Source: JACKAL01 sp964400355
GTDB lineage: Bacteria; Bdellovibrionota; Bdellovibrionia; Bdellovibrionales; JAGQZY01
Assembly: GCA_964400355.1 (NCBI GenBank)
Contig: CAYNTO010000017.1
Location: forward strand, 1-64,000
DNA: 64,000 nt
Direction of reading: 5' to 3'
Shown here: positions 47,641-56,520 of the stretch, piece after piece
Position numbering within the stretch: the stretch's first letter is position 1
Layout: every line of letters starts with the position of its first letter
The notes under the pieces: model-generated
Told to the model about the DNA's origin: nothing
Seen by the model: only the letters and a program-made list of their open reading frames with translations
Databases searched by the model: none
Translations under genes and position numbers: made by a program

Positions 47641-47893
47641 TCTTGTAGTTGAGCTTTACAAAATCCGTCGAACTCACGCGAAATTTGAGAACATCTTTTT
47701 GCATTCGAATACCCTGAAACTTCGGCATGCTACTGCGGGGAATATAAACCGTGGTGCCGTTCACTTGCTTGATAGTGATGACTTTTTCGTCGAAGCTCGT
47801 GACAACTCCCTCCACGGAAAGTGGTGCCGGCATTCTCGGATCTGGTTCGGCGGCGAAGATACTCAAAGATAGAAATAGTATTATAATCATCAT
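47615..47893 (-). CDS. small secreted protein
   Basis: A 92-residue protein with a signal peptide (about 1-15, ending FAA before EPDP). The mature ~75 residues look like a compact beta-rich domain (VEGVVTSFDEKVITIKQVNG, an OB/SH3-like alternation of hydrophobic residues); no family is recognised. Its ATG overlaps the stop of the upstream secreted protein gene (ATGATGA), so the two are translationally coupled and may work together. It has no cysteine, unlike its partner. Confidence 0.7.
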   Translation of the reverse strand: MMIIILFLSLSIFAAEPDPRMPAPLSVEGVVTSFDEKVITIKQVNGTTVYIPRSSMPKFQGIRMQKDVLKFRVSSTDFVKLNYKSLGLPKPE

Positions 47894-48453
47894 TTATCCG
47901 TGATTGTTTCCGTGACGTTGCCTTTGCCATCGTAACACGTTGTCTTGCCGATCTGATGATCGCATTTTCTTCCCGCTACGCCCTGTTTGCAGCGTCGAAC
48001 ATCGGCCTCAAACATCGATTTGGTGCACGCACTATCGTACTGTTTTGTGTCCTGAGTATCACAAATGGCACATTCAAATACGACCAATGGTTTATTCTGT
48101 TTATGCGATGTCAATATGGACGCGTTGGGATCATTGCAGGACAGGACTCCGTCCTGACCTACGCCATCATGAGTGGATTTGCGCTTTATTTTGCGACCTT
48201 TCGCATCGTCCTCATAGGCTTTGCAAAAGTTAGCATCTCTTACATTCGCCTCTTTGCCGGGTTTTAGTATTTCTGGTAACTTCCAAGTGCACTGCTTACT
48301 CACCGCCGATATAACTTGGCATTTCGATTTGGCCTCTCTCAAGCACTCCGTTTGAGACTGAGTTGTCGGCGCGGGATTGGTTACCTCGATGCTATCTGGA
48401 TTGCAATCATCAGCAGAAGCTAGCGATATAATAAGCGCTAAAATGAGTGTCAT
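47890..48453 (-). CDS. secreted Cys-rich hypothetical protein
   Basis: A 187-residue protein with a signal peptide (MTLILALIISLASA) and about a dozen cysteines spread over the mature part (ECLREAKSKC, FECAICDTQ, DVRRCKQGVAGRKCDHQ), pointing to a disulfide-stabilised periplasmic or secreted protein. No known family recognised; motifs of the CxxC type raise the alternative of metal binding. ATG 48453 was chosen over 48489 because GGGGAA lies 6 nt upstream and the signal peptide begins there. It overlaps the next small secreted gene by 4 nt and follows the glycosyltransferase gene by 53 nt. Confidence 0.75.
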   Translation of the reverse strand: MTLILALIISLASADDCNPDSIEVTNPAPTTQSQTECLREAKSKCQVISAVSKQCTWKLPEILKPGKEANVRDANFCKAYEDDAKGRKIKRKSTHDGVGQDGVLSCNDPNASILTSHKQNKPLVVFECAICDTQDTKQYDSACTKSMFEADVRRCKQGVAGRKCDHQIGKTTCYDGKGNVTETITDK

Positions 48454-48506
48454 CGAAAGTTCCCCAGGCCACTCGATCGCGGCATACACTTAGGATACGA
48501 AAAATC

Positions 48507-49565
48507 TCATTTTATATCAAGAAAAGGGCTAGAAGCGGATATAACGGCATCTGAGTGTATCAATTCCATACATTCGTGGGTGCCGATGGGGCAAACTTTC
48601 CCGCCATGGGAAGAACAGGGCCGGCACTTCAATCCTTGCCGCTCTACCACTCGGAAGTGGTTAGACCATGGTTGGTATCCAAATTCCAGGACAGTGGGGC
48701 CAAAAATACTCACAATCGGCGTGCTGGTTGTTGCAGCCATGTGCATCGAACCAGAGTCATTACTCACCAGCAGATCACATGCGGCGAGCACCTCGATCAT
48801 TTGCTGCAATGTCGTCTGACCACATAAATTCAGTACAGAGGCGACTTCGGATTGAATAGCTTCACCAAATTTTCTCTCGTCTTTGCTTCCCACAATAACA
48901 ACGTGATATCCCGCAAACTGATACTTACGAGCCACTTCAATAAATTTTTTTATTGGCCAGCGCTTTGTCGGCCAAACGCTGCCGGGCGCGAGCGCCACTA
49001 TTTTTTTTTGCGCATCAAATCCATATTGGTCTATTATTTTTTGGCGCCGCTCAGCTTTTTGCTGCGAGGAAATCATCACCATACTCGCCCACTCCGGCAC
49101 CGAATCGTAAATACGAAAGCCGGGCGGCAGTTGTGCTAGCCTCTCGCGAAGCCCGGGAATCGCCTCTCCGAGCAGTGCGAGTTGGCGAAAGACCTCTGGC
49201 CACTGCATAGGCCTCTCCACAGTTTGGTCAAACACCAACGCCCCCAACCAGGAAGCATAGCCAATTTTGTTATCTGCAGCTGTGAGCGCACATAGAACTT
49301 TGGATCGGAAGGACTCGTGGGGACACACTATTAGATCAAAGCGCATCTCGCCAAACCGCTGGCGCCACTCCGTGAGAGACGGCTTTGTCTTTTTAAAGTT
49401 GTCATGGATCACATCGGCGAGCCCAAAGTATTTGATGATGCTGCCCAGCCCCTTGCGACAGACCAAATGTATTTTTTTATCGGGATACGTTTGGCGCAGT
49501 GTCTTTAACGCCGGAATGCTCAACAGCAAATCGCCGAGAAATGCGGTCTGTACAAAAAGGATCAC
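48507..49565 (-). CDS. glycosyltransferase family 9 (heptosyltransferase-like)
   Basis: A 352-residue GT9 protein of the WaaC/WaaF/WaaQ type that adds heptose or another sugar to the lipopolysaccharide core at the inner face of the inner membrane. Two Rossmann domains are visible: the N-terminal start ILFVQTAFLGDLLLSIPAL and the C-terminal donor-binding part with ALAPGSVWPTKRWP and LVSNDSGSMHMAA. A cluster of cysteines (CRPCSSHGGKVCPIGTHEC) near the C terminus is common in this family. The start is GTG, overlapping the stop of the DUF3108 gene (GTGA). It is the last enzyme gene of the lpx run, so it probably acts on lipid A-core. The sugar specificity cannot be read from the sequence. Confidence 0.9.
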   Translation of the reverse strand: MILFVQTAFLGDLLLSIPALKTLRQTYPDKKIHLVCRKGLGSIIKYFGLADVIHDNFKKTKPSLTEWRQRFGEMRFDLIVCPHESFRSKVLCALTAADNKIGYASWLGALVFDQTVERPMQWPEVFRQLALLGEAIPGLRERLAQLPPGFRIYDSVPEWASMVMISSQQKAERRQKIIDQYGFDAQKKIVALAPGSVWPTKRWPIKKFIEVARKYQFAGYHVVIVGSKDERKFGEAIQSEVASVLNLCGQTTLQQMIEVLAACDLLVSNDSGSMHMAATTSTPIVSIFGPTVLEFGYQPWSNHFRVVERQGLKCRPCSSHGGKVCPIGTHECMELIHSDAVISASSPFLDIK

Positions 49566-50740
49566 GGCTTGATCTTCTCGATCGTCACCGCCAAAGTGCC
49601 TATCTTCAGCTTAGACTCAATTCTCACGATGCGTTTGTATTTGTCTTTTGTTATCCAAATATAATTGTCGCCCGTGGGTTTAAATACACCATCTAATTCG
49701 AACGAGGGCTTCAAAACAAACGTGTCCAGTTTACCCATAGGTGTCGAAAGCTTTTCCTCGCGCAGTACCTCGGCGGTCATCACCATGTTCTTACCGTCGT
49801 GTCCCACATTGACCGAAAACTTTTTACCTTTGCGGAGAGTGAATGTACGCAGGTAATACGGCACCGTGAGAACATTCTGAGCGTAGGGCGCCAAATCCCA
49901 CTCGATATTTTTAATTTCTGGCTCTTTGCCTTTTTTGATTTTTTTATCCCAAGTTTTAGCTTTCTGAGTTTTCCAATCAAAAAAATTGCGCACGTCGCGA
50001 ATCTGCTTCGATTCATTGGCCTGGATTGTGTAGCTATACGGTACAAATGTTTCCGCATCCATGTAAGCATCGGCTTTATCGTCCAGCGCATAAAACATGG
50101 AGAAAACCGAATTGGTTTTTCCGCTGTAGGAAAAATGATAGGACTTTTTACCGTTCACTTCTTTAAAAGACTTGATCGCCATGGTGAAGCGTCCCGCTTC
50201 GACCGAAAAAAAGCGCACCGCAAATTCTAGTTCCTCGCCAACGACGAAGGGGTTCACGATGGGTTTACGGCCGTCGAAACCTTCTCCGTCCTCGAGAGCT
50301 GGCAAGTGCGGTTTTGGCTTTGAAGGGTCTTCCACTTCGGTTGTCGCTGGATCGGTAGTCGCCGTGGCTGCGCCGGCTTTCGGTTTTTTCTTAGTTTGTT
50401 TTTTGCCGGTGGCCGCGGCTTTAGCGTTTTCTATGGCGATTTGAGTGGGCGTTTTCGCTTTCTCTTTGGCAGTGGTGGGTGCTGCATTGGAGGCCGCAGA
50501 TGTGTCCGCTTCGGAAGGGACTGCTGTAACTCCTTTTGGAGTTTCACTGCTCGAGTTCTCACTACCCGTTCCACTGATCTCTTTGATCTGAACTTGCTCG
50601 TCGAACTCTTTGTTTTCCAATTGCTTTTTGTTCCAGCCTTTCCAAACGCTGGAGCATGCACCGAGGCTCAACACCAAAAGAGCAGTACCGAGTACCGTTA
50701 AAATGTAGTGAGACGACTGTCTCCACTGATTTTTATCCAT
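49562..50740 (-). CDS. DUF3108-type lipoprotein
   Basis: A 392-residue protein: N-terminal membrane/lipoprotein signal with lipobox LGAC (Cys29), a long low-complexity Ala/Thr/Lys/Pro linker (about 50-145) and a C-terminal DUF3108-like beta-rich domain (about 160-390) with GEELEFAVRFFSVEAGRFTM near its start and PTGDNYIWITKDK near its end. Proteins of this type often sit next to lipid A or envelope genes and are thought to be periplasmic, but their role is unknown. The ATG overlaps the lpxL stop by 8 nt. The linker suggests the domain reaches across the periplasm from a membrane anchor. Confidence 0.83.
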   Translation of the reverse strand: MDKNQWRQSSHYILTVLGTALLVLSLGACSSVWKGWNKKQLENKEFDEQVQIKEISGTGSENSSSETPKGVTAVPSEADTSAASNAAPTTAKEKAKTPTQIAIENAKAAATGKKQTKKKPKAGAATATTDPATTEVEDPSKPKPHLPALEDGEGFDGRKPIVNPFVVGEELEFAVRFFSVEAGRFTMAIKSFKEVNGKKSYHFSYSGKTNSVFSMFYALDDKADAYMDAETFVPYSYTIQANESKQIRDVRNFFDWKTQKAKTWDKKIKKGKEPEIKNIEWDLAPYAQNVLTVPYYLRTFTLRKGKKFSVNVGHDGKNMVMTAEVLREEKLSTPMGKLDTFVLKPSFELDGVFKPTGDNYIWITKDKYKRIVRIESKLKIGTLAVTIEKIKP

Positions 50741-51602
50741 TGAACGCTTTCCATCTCCTATGGATCCAAAGCCATTGCCCGGGACACGTCTTCACTATGG
50801 ATTCTATTGTATCAGTATATCGCTGGGTCATGAATTGCAAAGTGGCCTCTTTGTCACTTTTTTCTTCAAACGGAACTTCAGGCAAAAAATGAAGCCGAAA
50901 CGAACCGTCGTCCTTGCGCTCAATGTAGCTGGGTATCACAGGTGCCTCTGTTTTACGCGCAAAAAGTGCAAGACCCATGGCCGTCCCTGTTGGATGCCCA
51001 AAAAATGTGGTTTTAACTCCGAGCGGAGGTCCCATGAACTGATCTAAGACGAAAATCACGATCTCTTTGCTCCGTATGGCTTTTAGAATTTCAAAGCTGC
51101 TGTTCCGCGCCTCGATAAAATGAGTGCCAAACCGTCCGCGAATTCTAAACCACAGGTCGTCGAGCCACTTGGATTTAAAACGTTTAGTGATCAGATGCAT
51201 GGGGTAACCCATGGCCGATAGCCAAGCGATACCATAATCGCCGTTAGAAACATGCAGCGCCAACAAAAATACACCCTTATTCTGAGCCACCGCGCGATCC
51301 AAGTTCTCTCTTCCCACCACTTCGATTTTACCAAACAGCTGATCCTTAGACAGAAATCCCATTTCCGTAAAATCCGCAATTAAGTATCCTTGCTCGAGCA
51401 CAGACCGTCGAGCCGTAGCCACCACCTTTTCCTCACTCCACTTTGGAAATGCGCGGCGGACATTGTCTACGGCGATACGCCGACGGATGCGCAAAATATC
51501 GAACCACAAAACGCCCAATGAATATCCCCAGGCTTTCCGGCAGCAGGCCGGCAACAAAAATATTATGTAACAAAAATAATAGAGTGCTCGAGTAAGTATC
51601 AC
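50733..51602 (-). CDS. lpxL: lipid A acyltransferase, LpxL/HtrB family
   Basis: A 289-residue lysophospholipid acyltransferase-like protein that transfers a secondary acyl chain to lipid A. An N-terminal membrane helix (ALYYFCYIIFLLPACC) anchors it. The catalytic HX4D motif is present as LALHVSNGDYG (H-V-S-N-G-D) near residue 117. FVLDQFMGPPLGVKTTFFG and IPSYIERKDDGSFR are other family landmarks. The GTG start overlaps the lpxK stop (GTGA). Whether it is LpxL, LpxM or a functional analogue with another acyl preference is not decidable. Confidence 0.88.
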   Translation of the reverse strand: MILTRALYYFCYIIFLLPACCRKAWGYSLGVLWFDILRIRRRIAVDNVRRAFPKWSEEKVVATARRSVLEQGYLIADFTEMGFLSKDQLFGKIEVVGRENLDRAVAQNKGVFLLALHVSNGDYGIAWLSAMGYPMHLITKRFKSKWLDDLWFRIRGRFGTHFIEARNSSFEILKAIRSKEIVIFVLDQFMGPPLGVKTTFFGHPTGTAMGLALFARKTEAPVIPSYIERKDDGSFRLHFLPEVPFEEKSDKEATLQFMTQRYTDTIESIVKTCPGQWLWIHRRWKAFNG

Positions 51603-52612
51603 GCGAAACCCTTCCCTCGCAAAACTTCATCCATGGAGAACTCCCCGTCCATGGCCACTTCCATCCGCGCAAAATACACAGGGTAGTTGTTGGAATTGAG
51701 AGAGCGCACCTTTACCGCATCCTTTTCCGTCATGACGATCGGCAGGCCGCCCTCACTCACCGCTCTGGCAATGATCCCATCCCACTCTTTTTGCGTCCAC
51801 GCATGATGATCGGAAAACACCTCGTGCCGCCTTACAAGTAATGATTCCTTAATCACCGTTTCAAAATTCTGCGGTTTAGCAATGGCCGAAAGTAAAATGC
51901 ATTCACGCTCCATCAATCGTGCCTGAGTGTGAACATGGATGATGTTGGCAATTTTAAACGCCACCAAAAATAAGTTCTTGTGCTCCCGCGAAAAACCCTG
52001 GTCGCGCAAAATTTTTATCTTTTGCTCCAGCACTTCCGTAGAAACAAGCCGTGTGCGTGTCATGAACACAATATCCGCACGTTTTAGGCTGGAGAGTGGC
52101 TCTCTCAATCGTCCGTAGGGCAACATGTGTAAGCGCTCTTCTGTAGCATCAAACACCACAACGTTAATATCGCGATGGAGCCAACGATGCTGGAAACCAT
52201 CATCCGCTATTATGGCGTCTGCACGGTACTCTAGAACCGCGCGTTCCGCGGCCTCGACGCGGGATTTACCAACGTATACTGGAATCGGCGATCGTGAAGC
52301 CAGCATAGTGGGTTCGTCACCAAAGTAAGAAGCAGCATTTTTAAGATTTGGATCCACCCGAACCGTACTCTCAGAGTATTTGCCACCATAACCGCGGCTA
52401 ACAATCGCCACACGGAAACCCCGCGACTCAAGCTCCTGGCTAAGAAAAGCCGTAATCGGCGTCTTACCAGTTCCTCCGGCAGAAACATTACCTACAGAAA
52501 CCACCAAGCTTTGCACTTTAGTGGCCGCAAACCAGCGCCATTCAAAAAGTTGATTGCGTGTCTGTATAATCAAAAGATAAATCGCACTGAGAAACTTTAA
52601 GAAAACACTCAT
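51599..52612 (-). CDS. lpxK: tetraacyldisaccharide 4'-kinase
   Basis: A 337-residue LpxK that phosphorylates the 4' position of the lipid A disaccharide. An N-terminal membrane helix (FLKFLSAIYLLII) precedes the P-loop SVGNVSAGGTGKTP (about 38-51). IVSRGYGGK, ADAIIADDGFQHRWLHRD (the conserved DDGFQH box) and VMTEKDAVK are intact. Its ATG overlaps the lpxB stop (ATGA). In some predatory bacteria mature lipid A lacks phosphate, so an intact LpxK is noteworthy: the phosphate would have to be removed or replaced later. Confidence 0.95.
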   Translation of the reverse strand: MSVFLKFLSAIYLLIIQTRNQLFEWRWFAATKVQSLVVSVGNVSAGGTGKTPITAFLSQELESRGFRVAIVSRGYGGKYSESTVRVDPNLKNAASYFGDEPTMLASRSPIPVYVGKSRVEAAERAVLEYRADAIIADDGFQHRWLHRDINVVVFDATEERLHMLPYGRLREPLSSLKRADIVFMTRTRLVSTEVLEQKIKILRDQGFSREHKNLFLVAFKIANIIHVHTQARLMERECILLSAIAKPQNFETVIKESLLVRRHEVFSDHHAWTQKEWDGIIARAVSEGGLPIVMTEKDAVKVRSLNSNNYPVYFARMEVAMDGEFSMDEVLRGKGFA

Positions 52613-53772
52613 GAGCGCTCCATCATGCGCAAAATGCCGTTCGACAAACGATCTATGCCGCCGCGATCTCCCAATTGAAGCTTAAGTTGGTCGAACGCCT
52701 CCAGCATTTTATCTCGCGCGCCACCGGTGTTGTTAATAATCGTTAATAACTGCTGAAAGAGTTCATCAGGGCTGGCGTCTCCCTGAAAACGTTCCGGAAC
52801 GATTTCTCTTTTCATGATTAAATTGACGATTCCAAAATAGGGAACATGGCGTACGAGCCTCCGCGCGAGGTAACCGGTAATGGCGTTCATCTTGTACATG
52901 ATCACCATCGGCTTTCTACACAAGCCGACCATGAGCGTGGCTGTTCCCGACGCACACAAAATGACGTCACTGGCACTGATCATTTTGAACGGCTCTTCCT
53001 TTAGATACTTGCCGCTGTAACCCAACGGTTCGCACAAACTCTTCACGTAACTGAGGTCGAGCGACGGAGCTACCATCAACACGGGCTGCACTCCGGGGTT
53101 TTCGGCCACTACCTTTTTTGCGGTTTCTATGTGCGTTTGCAAATTGTGTTTGAGCTCACTGCGCCGACTGCCTGGCATAAGCCCCAGCAGAATAGTTTTT
53201 TCCTTTAAACATTCACGACGCACACTCTCCACTTCGTGTTGTGGAGGCAAATAGGTATCGAGCATATCGAGAAGTGGGTGGCCCACAAATTCCACATCCA
53301 CGCCGTGAGTTTTATAAAACTCCACCTCAAAAGGCAAAATCACAAACATCTTATCCACAATCTTGCGGATCTTGTGCACGCGATAGGTTCGCCACGCCCA
53401 AATCTGCGGCGAGATGTAGTAGGCAATTTTGAATCCGCGTTTTTTGAGTTTCTGCGCCAGGCGCAGATTGAACTCCGGGTAATCCATTAATAAAATCAGG
53501 TCCGGCTTGTACTCCTCAGCTTTTTCCACAAGACGATGAAAAGCGCCTTTTATATCTCCCCAATGAGCGATAATTTCCTGAAGCCCCACAACAGCCAGAT
53601 CTTCTGAACGACCGATGATTTCGAATCCGAGCGATTCCATCTCACGACTGCCAATACCAAAAGCTTTTATATTTTTACCTGCTGCCTTCCAACCCTTTAA
53701 AAGTTGAACAGCGTACGCGGCACTCGAGGCCTCGGCGGCAACAATGAGAATCTTACCCGAGGCGTTTGGCAA
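52609..53772 (-). CDS. lpxB: lipid-A-disaccharide synthase
   Basis: A 387-residue GT19 enzyme that joins UDP-diacylglucosamine and lipid X. LpxB landmarks: DLAVVGLQEII, LLMDYPEFNLRLA, AYYISPQIWAW, GHPLLD, GLMPGSRRSELKH and the ASGTATLMVGLC box followed by KPMVIMYK. The N-terminal motif that is normally GExSGDxxGA reads AEASSAAYA, so the SGD triad is missing. The frame starts with TTG and overlaps the preceding oxidoreductase by 20 nt; no strong ribosome site is visible. The DYP-E-F region that holds the catalytic Asp of the family is preserved, so activity is still likely. Confidence 0.94.
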   Translation of the reverse strand: MPNASGKILIVAAEASSAAYAVQLLKGWKAAGKNIKAFGIGSREMESLGFEIIGRSEDLAVVGLQEIIAHWGDIKGAFHRLVEKAEEYKPDLILLMDYPEFNLRLAQKLKKRGFKIAYYISPQIWAWRTYRVHKIRKIVDKMFVILPFEVEFYKTHGVDVEFVGHPLLDMLDTYLPPQHEVESVRRECLKEKTILLGLMPGSRRSELKHNLQTHIETAKKVVAENPGVQPVLMVAPSLDLSYVKSLCEPLGYSGKYLKEEPFKMISASDVILCASGTATLMVGLCRKPMVIMYKMNAITGYLARRLVRHVPYFGIVNLIMKREIVPERFQGDASPDELFQQLLTIINNTGGARDKMLEAFDQLKLQLGDRGGIDRLSNGILRMMERS

Positions 53773-54697
53773 TGTCGGCTCGTATGAGTTCGGCGACTCG
53801 TAATGCGTTTAATCCATCTTCTCCCGTAACCAAACACGGAGCCTCGCCGCGCACGGCTGCCAAGAACGACTTGTCTTCGGCCATGAGGGCATCGCCTTTT
53901 TCCAAGTTCCAGCTTTCGATGGTGAGTGGCGGCTCTTCGCCGGGAACCCATTCACCCGTTTTGGTGGTCAAGTTCACTTCCCCAGAACCAAAGTCGATAG
54001 AGAGGTACTGAGATTTTTGAAACACGCGGAATTTTCTTGTCGAGTTCAAAGACACACGTGATGCGGTGAGATTGGCCACAGCTTTAGATTCAAACTCCAG
54101 GCGAACATTGGCAATATCATACGTTTTAGTGAGCACGGGTGTGCCCACCGCGGAGACGGATTTCACCGGGCTCTTCACCAAAGACATCACCACATCTAGA
54201 TCGTGAATCATGAGATCCAGCACCACATCGACATCGATACTGCGAGGCTTGAACGGCGCGAGACGATGCACTTCGCAAAACAGCGGGATACCAAGCTTGT
54301 CTTTGGCGGCGACAAGCGCTGGGTTGAAGCGCTCCACGTGTCCCACCTGCAACACTAAGTTGTTTTTCTTAGCGAGAGCGACCAGCTCCTCCGCCTGTGC
54401 GACAGTTTCGGTGAGCGGTTTTTCCACATGCACATGTATTTTGTTGTCTAGAAAAAACTTCGCCACTTCGTAATGAGTCGTTGTTGGAGTGGCGATCAAC
54501 ACCGCATCCACCAAACCCACAAGTTTCTTGTAATCAGAAAAGGATTTGGCTTTGACTTCGTCGGCCACCTTTTGCGCTTGTTGCGGATTCACATCGCACA
54601 CACCAACAAATTCACAAGCATCGATGGCCGCAAACTTTTGCGCATGAAAGCGTCCTAAGTGTCCTCCGCCTACAACAGCGACGCGAGTCTTACTCAT
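53753..54697 (-). CDS. Gfo/Idh/MocA-family oxidoreductase (GnnA-like)
   Basis: A 314-residue NAD(P)-dependent oxidoreductase with an N-terminal Rossmann fold (VAVVGGGHLGRFHAQKF), LIATPTTTHYEVA, the EKP motif (HVEKPLTET) and GHVERFNPA, the last being typical of the subgroup found between lpxA and lpxB. In Acidithiobacillus and Leptospira the equivalent GnnA oxidises the 3-position of UDP-GlcNAc for later amination by GnnB, giving a 2,3-diaminosugar lipid A. Here it overlaps lpxA by 4 nt (ATGA), which supports a lipid A role, but no GnnB-type aminotransferase lies in the window. A general sugar dehydrogenase role is the alternative. Confidence 0.88.
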   Translation of the reverse strand: MSKTRVAVVGGGHLGRFHAQKFAAIDACEFVGVCDVNPQQAQKVADEVKAKSFSDYKKLVGLVDAVLIATPTTTHYEVAKFFLDNKIHVHVEKPLTETVAQAEELVALAKKNNLVLQVGHVERFNPALVAAKDKLGIPLFCEVHRLAPFKPRSIDVDVVLDLMIHDLDVVMSLVKSPVKSVSAVGTPVLTKTYDIANVRLEFESKAVANLTASRVSLNSTRKFRVFQKSQYLSIDFGSGEVNLTTKTGEWVPGEEPPLTIESWNLEKGDALMAEDKSFLAAVRGEAPCLVTGEDGLNALRVAELIRADIAKRLG

Positions 54698-55488
54698 ACG
54701 AGCGCCAATCCCCGTTTGCGGTCTGCAGATTTAATAAATTCAACAAACTCGACGAGAGCGGGAGTGGATTCGCACTCTTGAGCAATACGCTCCAGTGCGC
54801 CCTCCACCGTGAGCTTTCCTTTTGTTAATATTCGAACCGCGCGGCGCACATTTTCCACATCGCCCTTCTCAAAACCGGAGCGTTCCATTCCGATCTCATT
54901 CGCAGCACGCACAATGGCGTATTTGCCTTGCGCAATACAAAACGGAGGTATGTCTTTGTTCACGGCGCTGTCGCCCGTGATATATGCGTAACGGCCCACA
55001 ACCACAAACTGGTTGAACAGGCACGAGCCACTGATCTTGGCATGGTCGCGAATTGTAACGTGGCCGGCGAACTGGCAGGAGTTGGCGATCACCACATGAT
55101 CCCCCACGCTGCAATCATGAGCCACGTGCACGTAGGCCATGATCAAACAGTCGGAGCCAATCCGTGTGATACCGCCACCTTTCGGAGTACCCACGTTAAT
55201 TGTCACGAACTCACGAATTGTATTGTTGTTGCCAATATGAAGCTCGGTTTGCTCACCTTTATAAGTGAGATCCTGAGGCGGACCGCCAACCACGGCGCCT
55301 GGAGAAAACGTATTGTTCTCGCCAATGACTGTTTTCGTGCGTTCATCGCCGATCACAACGTGACTGATGAGTTTGGTCCCTGCACCCATCTCTACTTGGC
55401 CGGCCACAACACAAAAGGGGCCAATTTCTACAGAGTCGGCAAGCTTCACGTTTTTTCCAACAATACTGGTAGGATGAATTTTAGCCAT
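54694..55488 (-). CDS. lpxA: UDP-N-acetylglucosamine acyltransferase
   Basis: A 264-residue left-handed beta-helix acyltransferase (first step of lipid A synthesis). Hexapeptide repeats run from the start to about residue 190 and the catalytic His is in AYVHVAHDCSVGD. The C-terminal helical part is present (RRAVRILTKG ...). ATG 55488 was chosen: AAGG is about 5 nt upstream and it follows the fabZ stop by 2 nt; an upstream-extended frame from 55578 overlaps fabZ and is rejected. In organisms with GnnA/GnnB, LpxA prefers the 3-amino substrate; the neighbour here makes that worth testing. Confidence 0.96.
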   Translation of the reverse strand: MAKIHPTSIVGKNVKLADSVEIGPFCVVAGQVEMGAGTKLISHVVIGDERTKTVIGENNTFSPGAVVGGPPQDLTYKGEQTELHIGNNNTIREFVTINVGTPKGGGITRIGSDCLIMAYVHVAHDCSVGDHVVIANSCQFAGHVTIRDHAKISGSCLFNQFVVVGRYAYITGDSAVNKDIPPFCIAQGKYAIVRAANEIGMERSGFEKGDVENVRRAVRILTKGKLTVEGALERIAQECESTPALVEFVEFIKSADRKRGLALV

Positions 55489-55490
55489 TT

Positions 55491-55970
55491 TTAACCTTCT
55501 ATTTTTGCTATAACTTTTGCCCAAATAGTAACTTGCGCCACTTGTTCGCCGTCGCAACGTGCTTCGGCAACCACACAAATTAAACCGGCCTTCTCTTTTG
55601 TGATTTCGGCGTGGATCTCGAGTGTATCTCCCGGCACCACCGGGCGACGAAAACGTGCTTCTTCTATTTTAGCGATGCGCACGTCCAAATTTTCATCATC
55701 TCCTACGACACAGGCCAGGGCTCCGGCTTGAGCCATGGCCTCCACTTGCAACACACCCGGCATGATTGGCGCATGTGGAAAGTGGCCCTGAAAAAAACCT
55801 TCATTCACTGTGACGTTTTTGCGAGCGACAACTTTTCGTCCTACCCGTAACTTTGGATCGGACCCGGGCGTGAACGACAGGACACGATCGATCAGTAGAA
55901 ACGGGAATCGATGAGGAATTCTTTTACGAATTGCCAGGACGTCTAGATACGGTTCTTTTGTCTCACTCAT
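55491..55970 (-). CDS. fabZ: 3-hydroxyacyl-ACP dehydratase FabZ
   Basis: A 159-residue hot-dog-fold dehydratase that forms trans-2-enoyl-ACP in fatty acid synthesis and competes with LpxA for 3-hydroxyacyl-ACP, which explains the close linkage. The active-site His (IPHRFPFLLIDRV) and Glu (PGVLQVEAMAQAGAL) are present, together with NEGFFQGHFPHAPIMPG. It sits between the skp pair and lpxA; the usual lpxD between skp and fabZ is absent. Confidence 0.96.
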   Translation of the reverse strand: MSETKEPYLDVLAIRKRIPHRFPFLLIDRVLSFTPGSDPKLRVGRKVVARKNVTVNEGFFQGHFPHAPIMPGVLQVEAMAQAGALACVVGDDENLDVRIAKIEEARFRRPVVPGDTLEIHAEITKEKAGLICVVAEARCDGEQVAQVTIWAKVIAKIEG

Positions 55971-55999
55971 AAAACCTCACAATAAAGCCACGACGGCGA

Positions 56000-56497
56000 T
56001 TATTTGTTCGCTCTCTTGATTACTTCGTCTGTAATATCCATGTCTGCTGTGGCAAACATTACGCTTTGCTCAGCACGCTCAAAAACGACGGTGAGATCTT
56101 TTTCTTTGGCGATCTCGCCAATCACTTTTTGAACTTTTTCGAGTATGGGCTTGGTGAGCTCACGCTCCTTTTGCTGAATGCCTTGCTGACTCTTGCCAAG
56201 CTCATCGCGAAACTTGAGCATGTCCTGCTGGAGCTCCACTTGCTGCTCCTCACGAACTTTGTCGGAGAGCACCATTTTCTTTTTTTCGAATTCCTCGGCG
56301 CGTTTTTTTAGATCCTCTTCTTTTTTCTTAAGATCTGCTTTCTTTTTATCAAACTCTTTTTCCAGCTCTTTTTTAGCCTTCTTTCCCGAGTCCGTCGCCT
56401 GAATCGCCTTCTGCATATCTACAGTGGCGGCTTTAAACTCCGCATGGGCAAACCCAGACATCAATACGCCGATGAGTACGACTGCTACCTGTTTCAT
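56000..56497 (-). CDS. Skp/OmpH-type periplasmic chaperone, copy 2
   Basis: A 165-residue OmpH-family protein: signal peptide (MKQVAVVLIGVLMSGFAHA), a small beta-sheet head formed by N- and C-terminal segments (AATVDMQKAIQATDSGKKAKKE... and LTVVFERAEQSVMFA), and a long Lys/Glu-rich coiled coil in between (about 40-110). Skp trimers hold unfolded outer-membrane proteins for BamA. ATG 56497 has GGAGG about 4 nt upstream; the frame extends to 56524, which is rejected. It follows the other skp copy by 23 nt and the two are clearly paralogous. Confidence 0.92.
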   Translation of the reverse strand: MKQVAVVLIGVLMSGFAHAEFKAATVDMQKAIQATDSGKKAKKELEKEFDKKKADLKKKEEDLKKRAEEFEKKKMVLSDKVREEQQVELQQDMLKFRDELGKSQQGIQQKERELTKPILEKVQKVIGEIAKEKDLTVVFERAEQSVMFATADMDITDEVIKRANK

Positions 56498-56520
56498 ATA
56501 TCCTCCGACTAAAAATCGAA

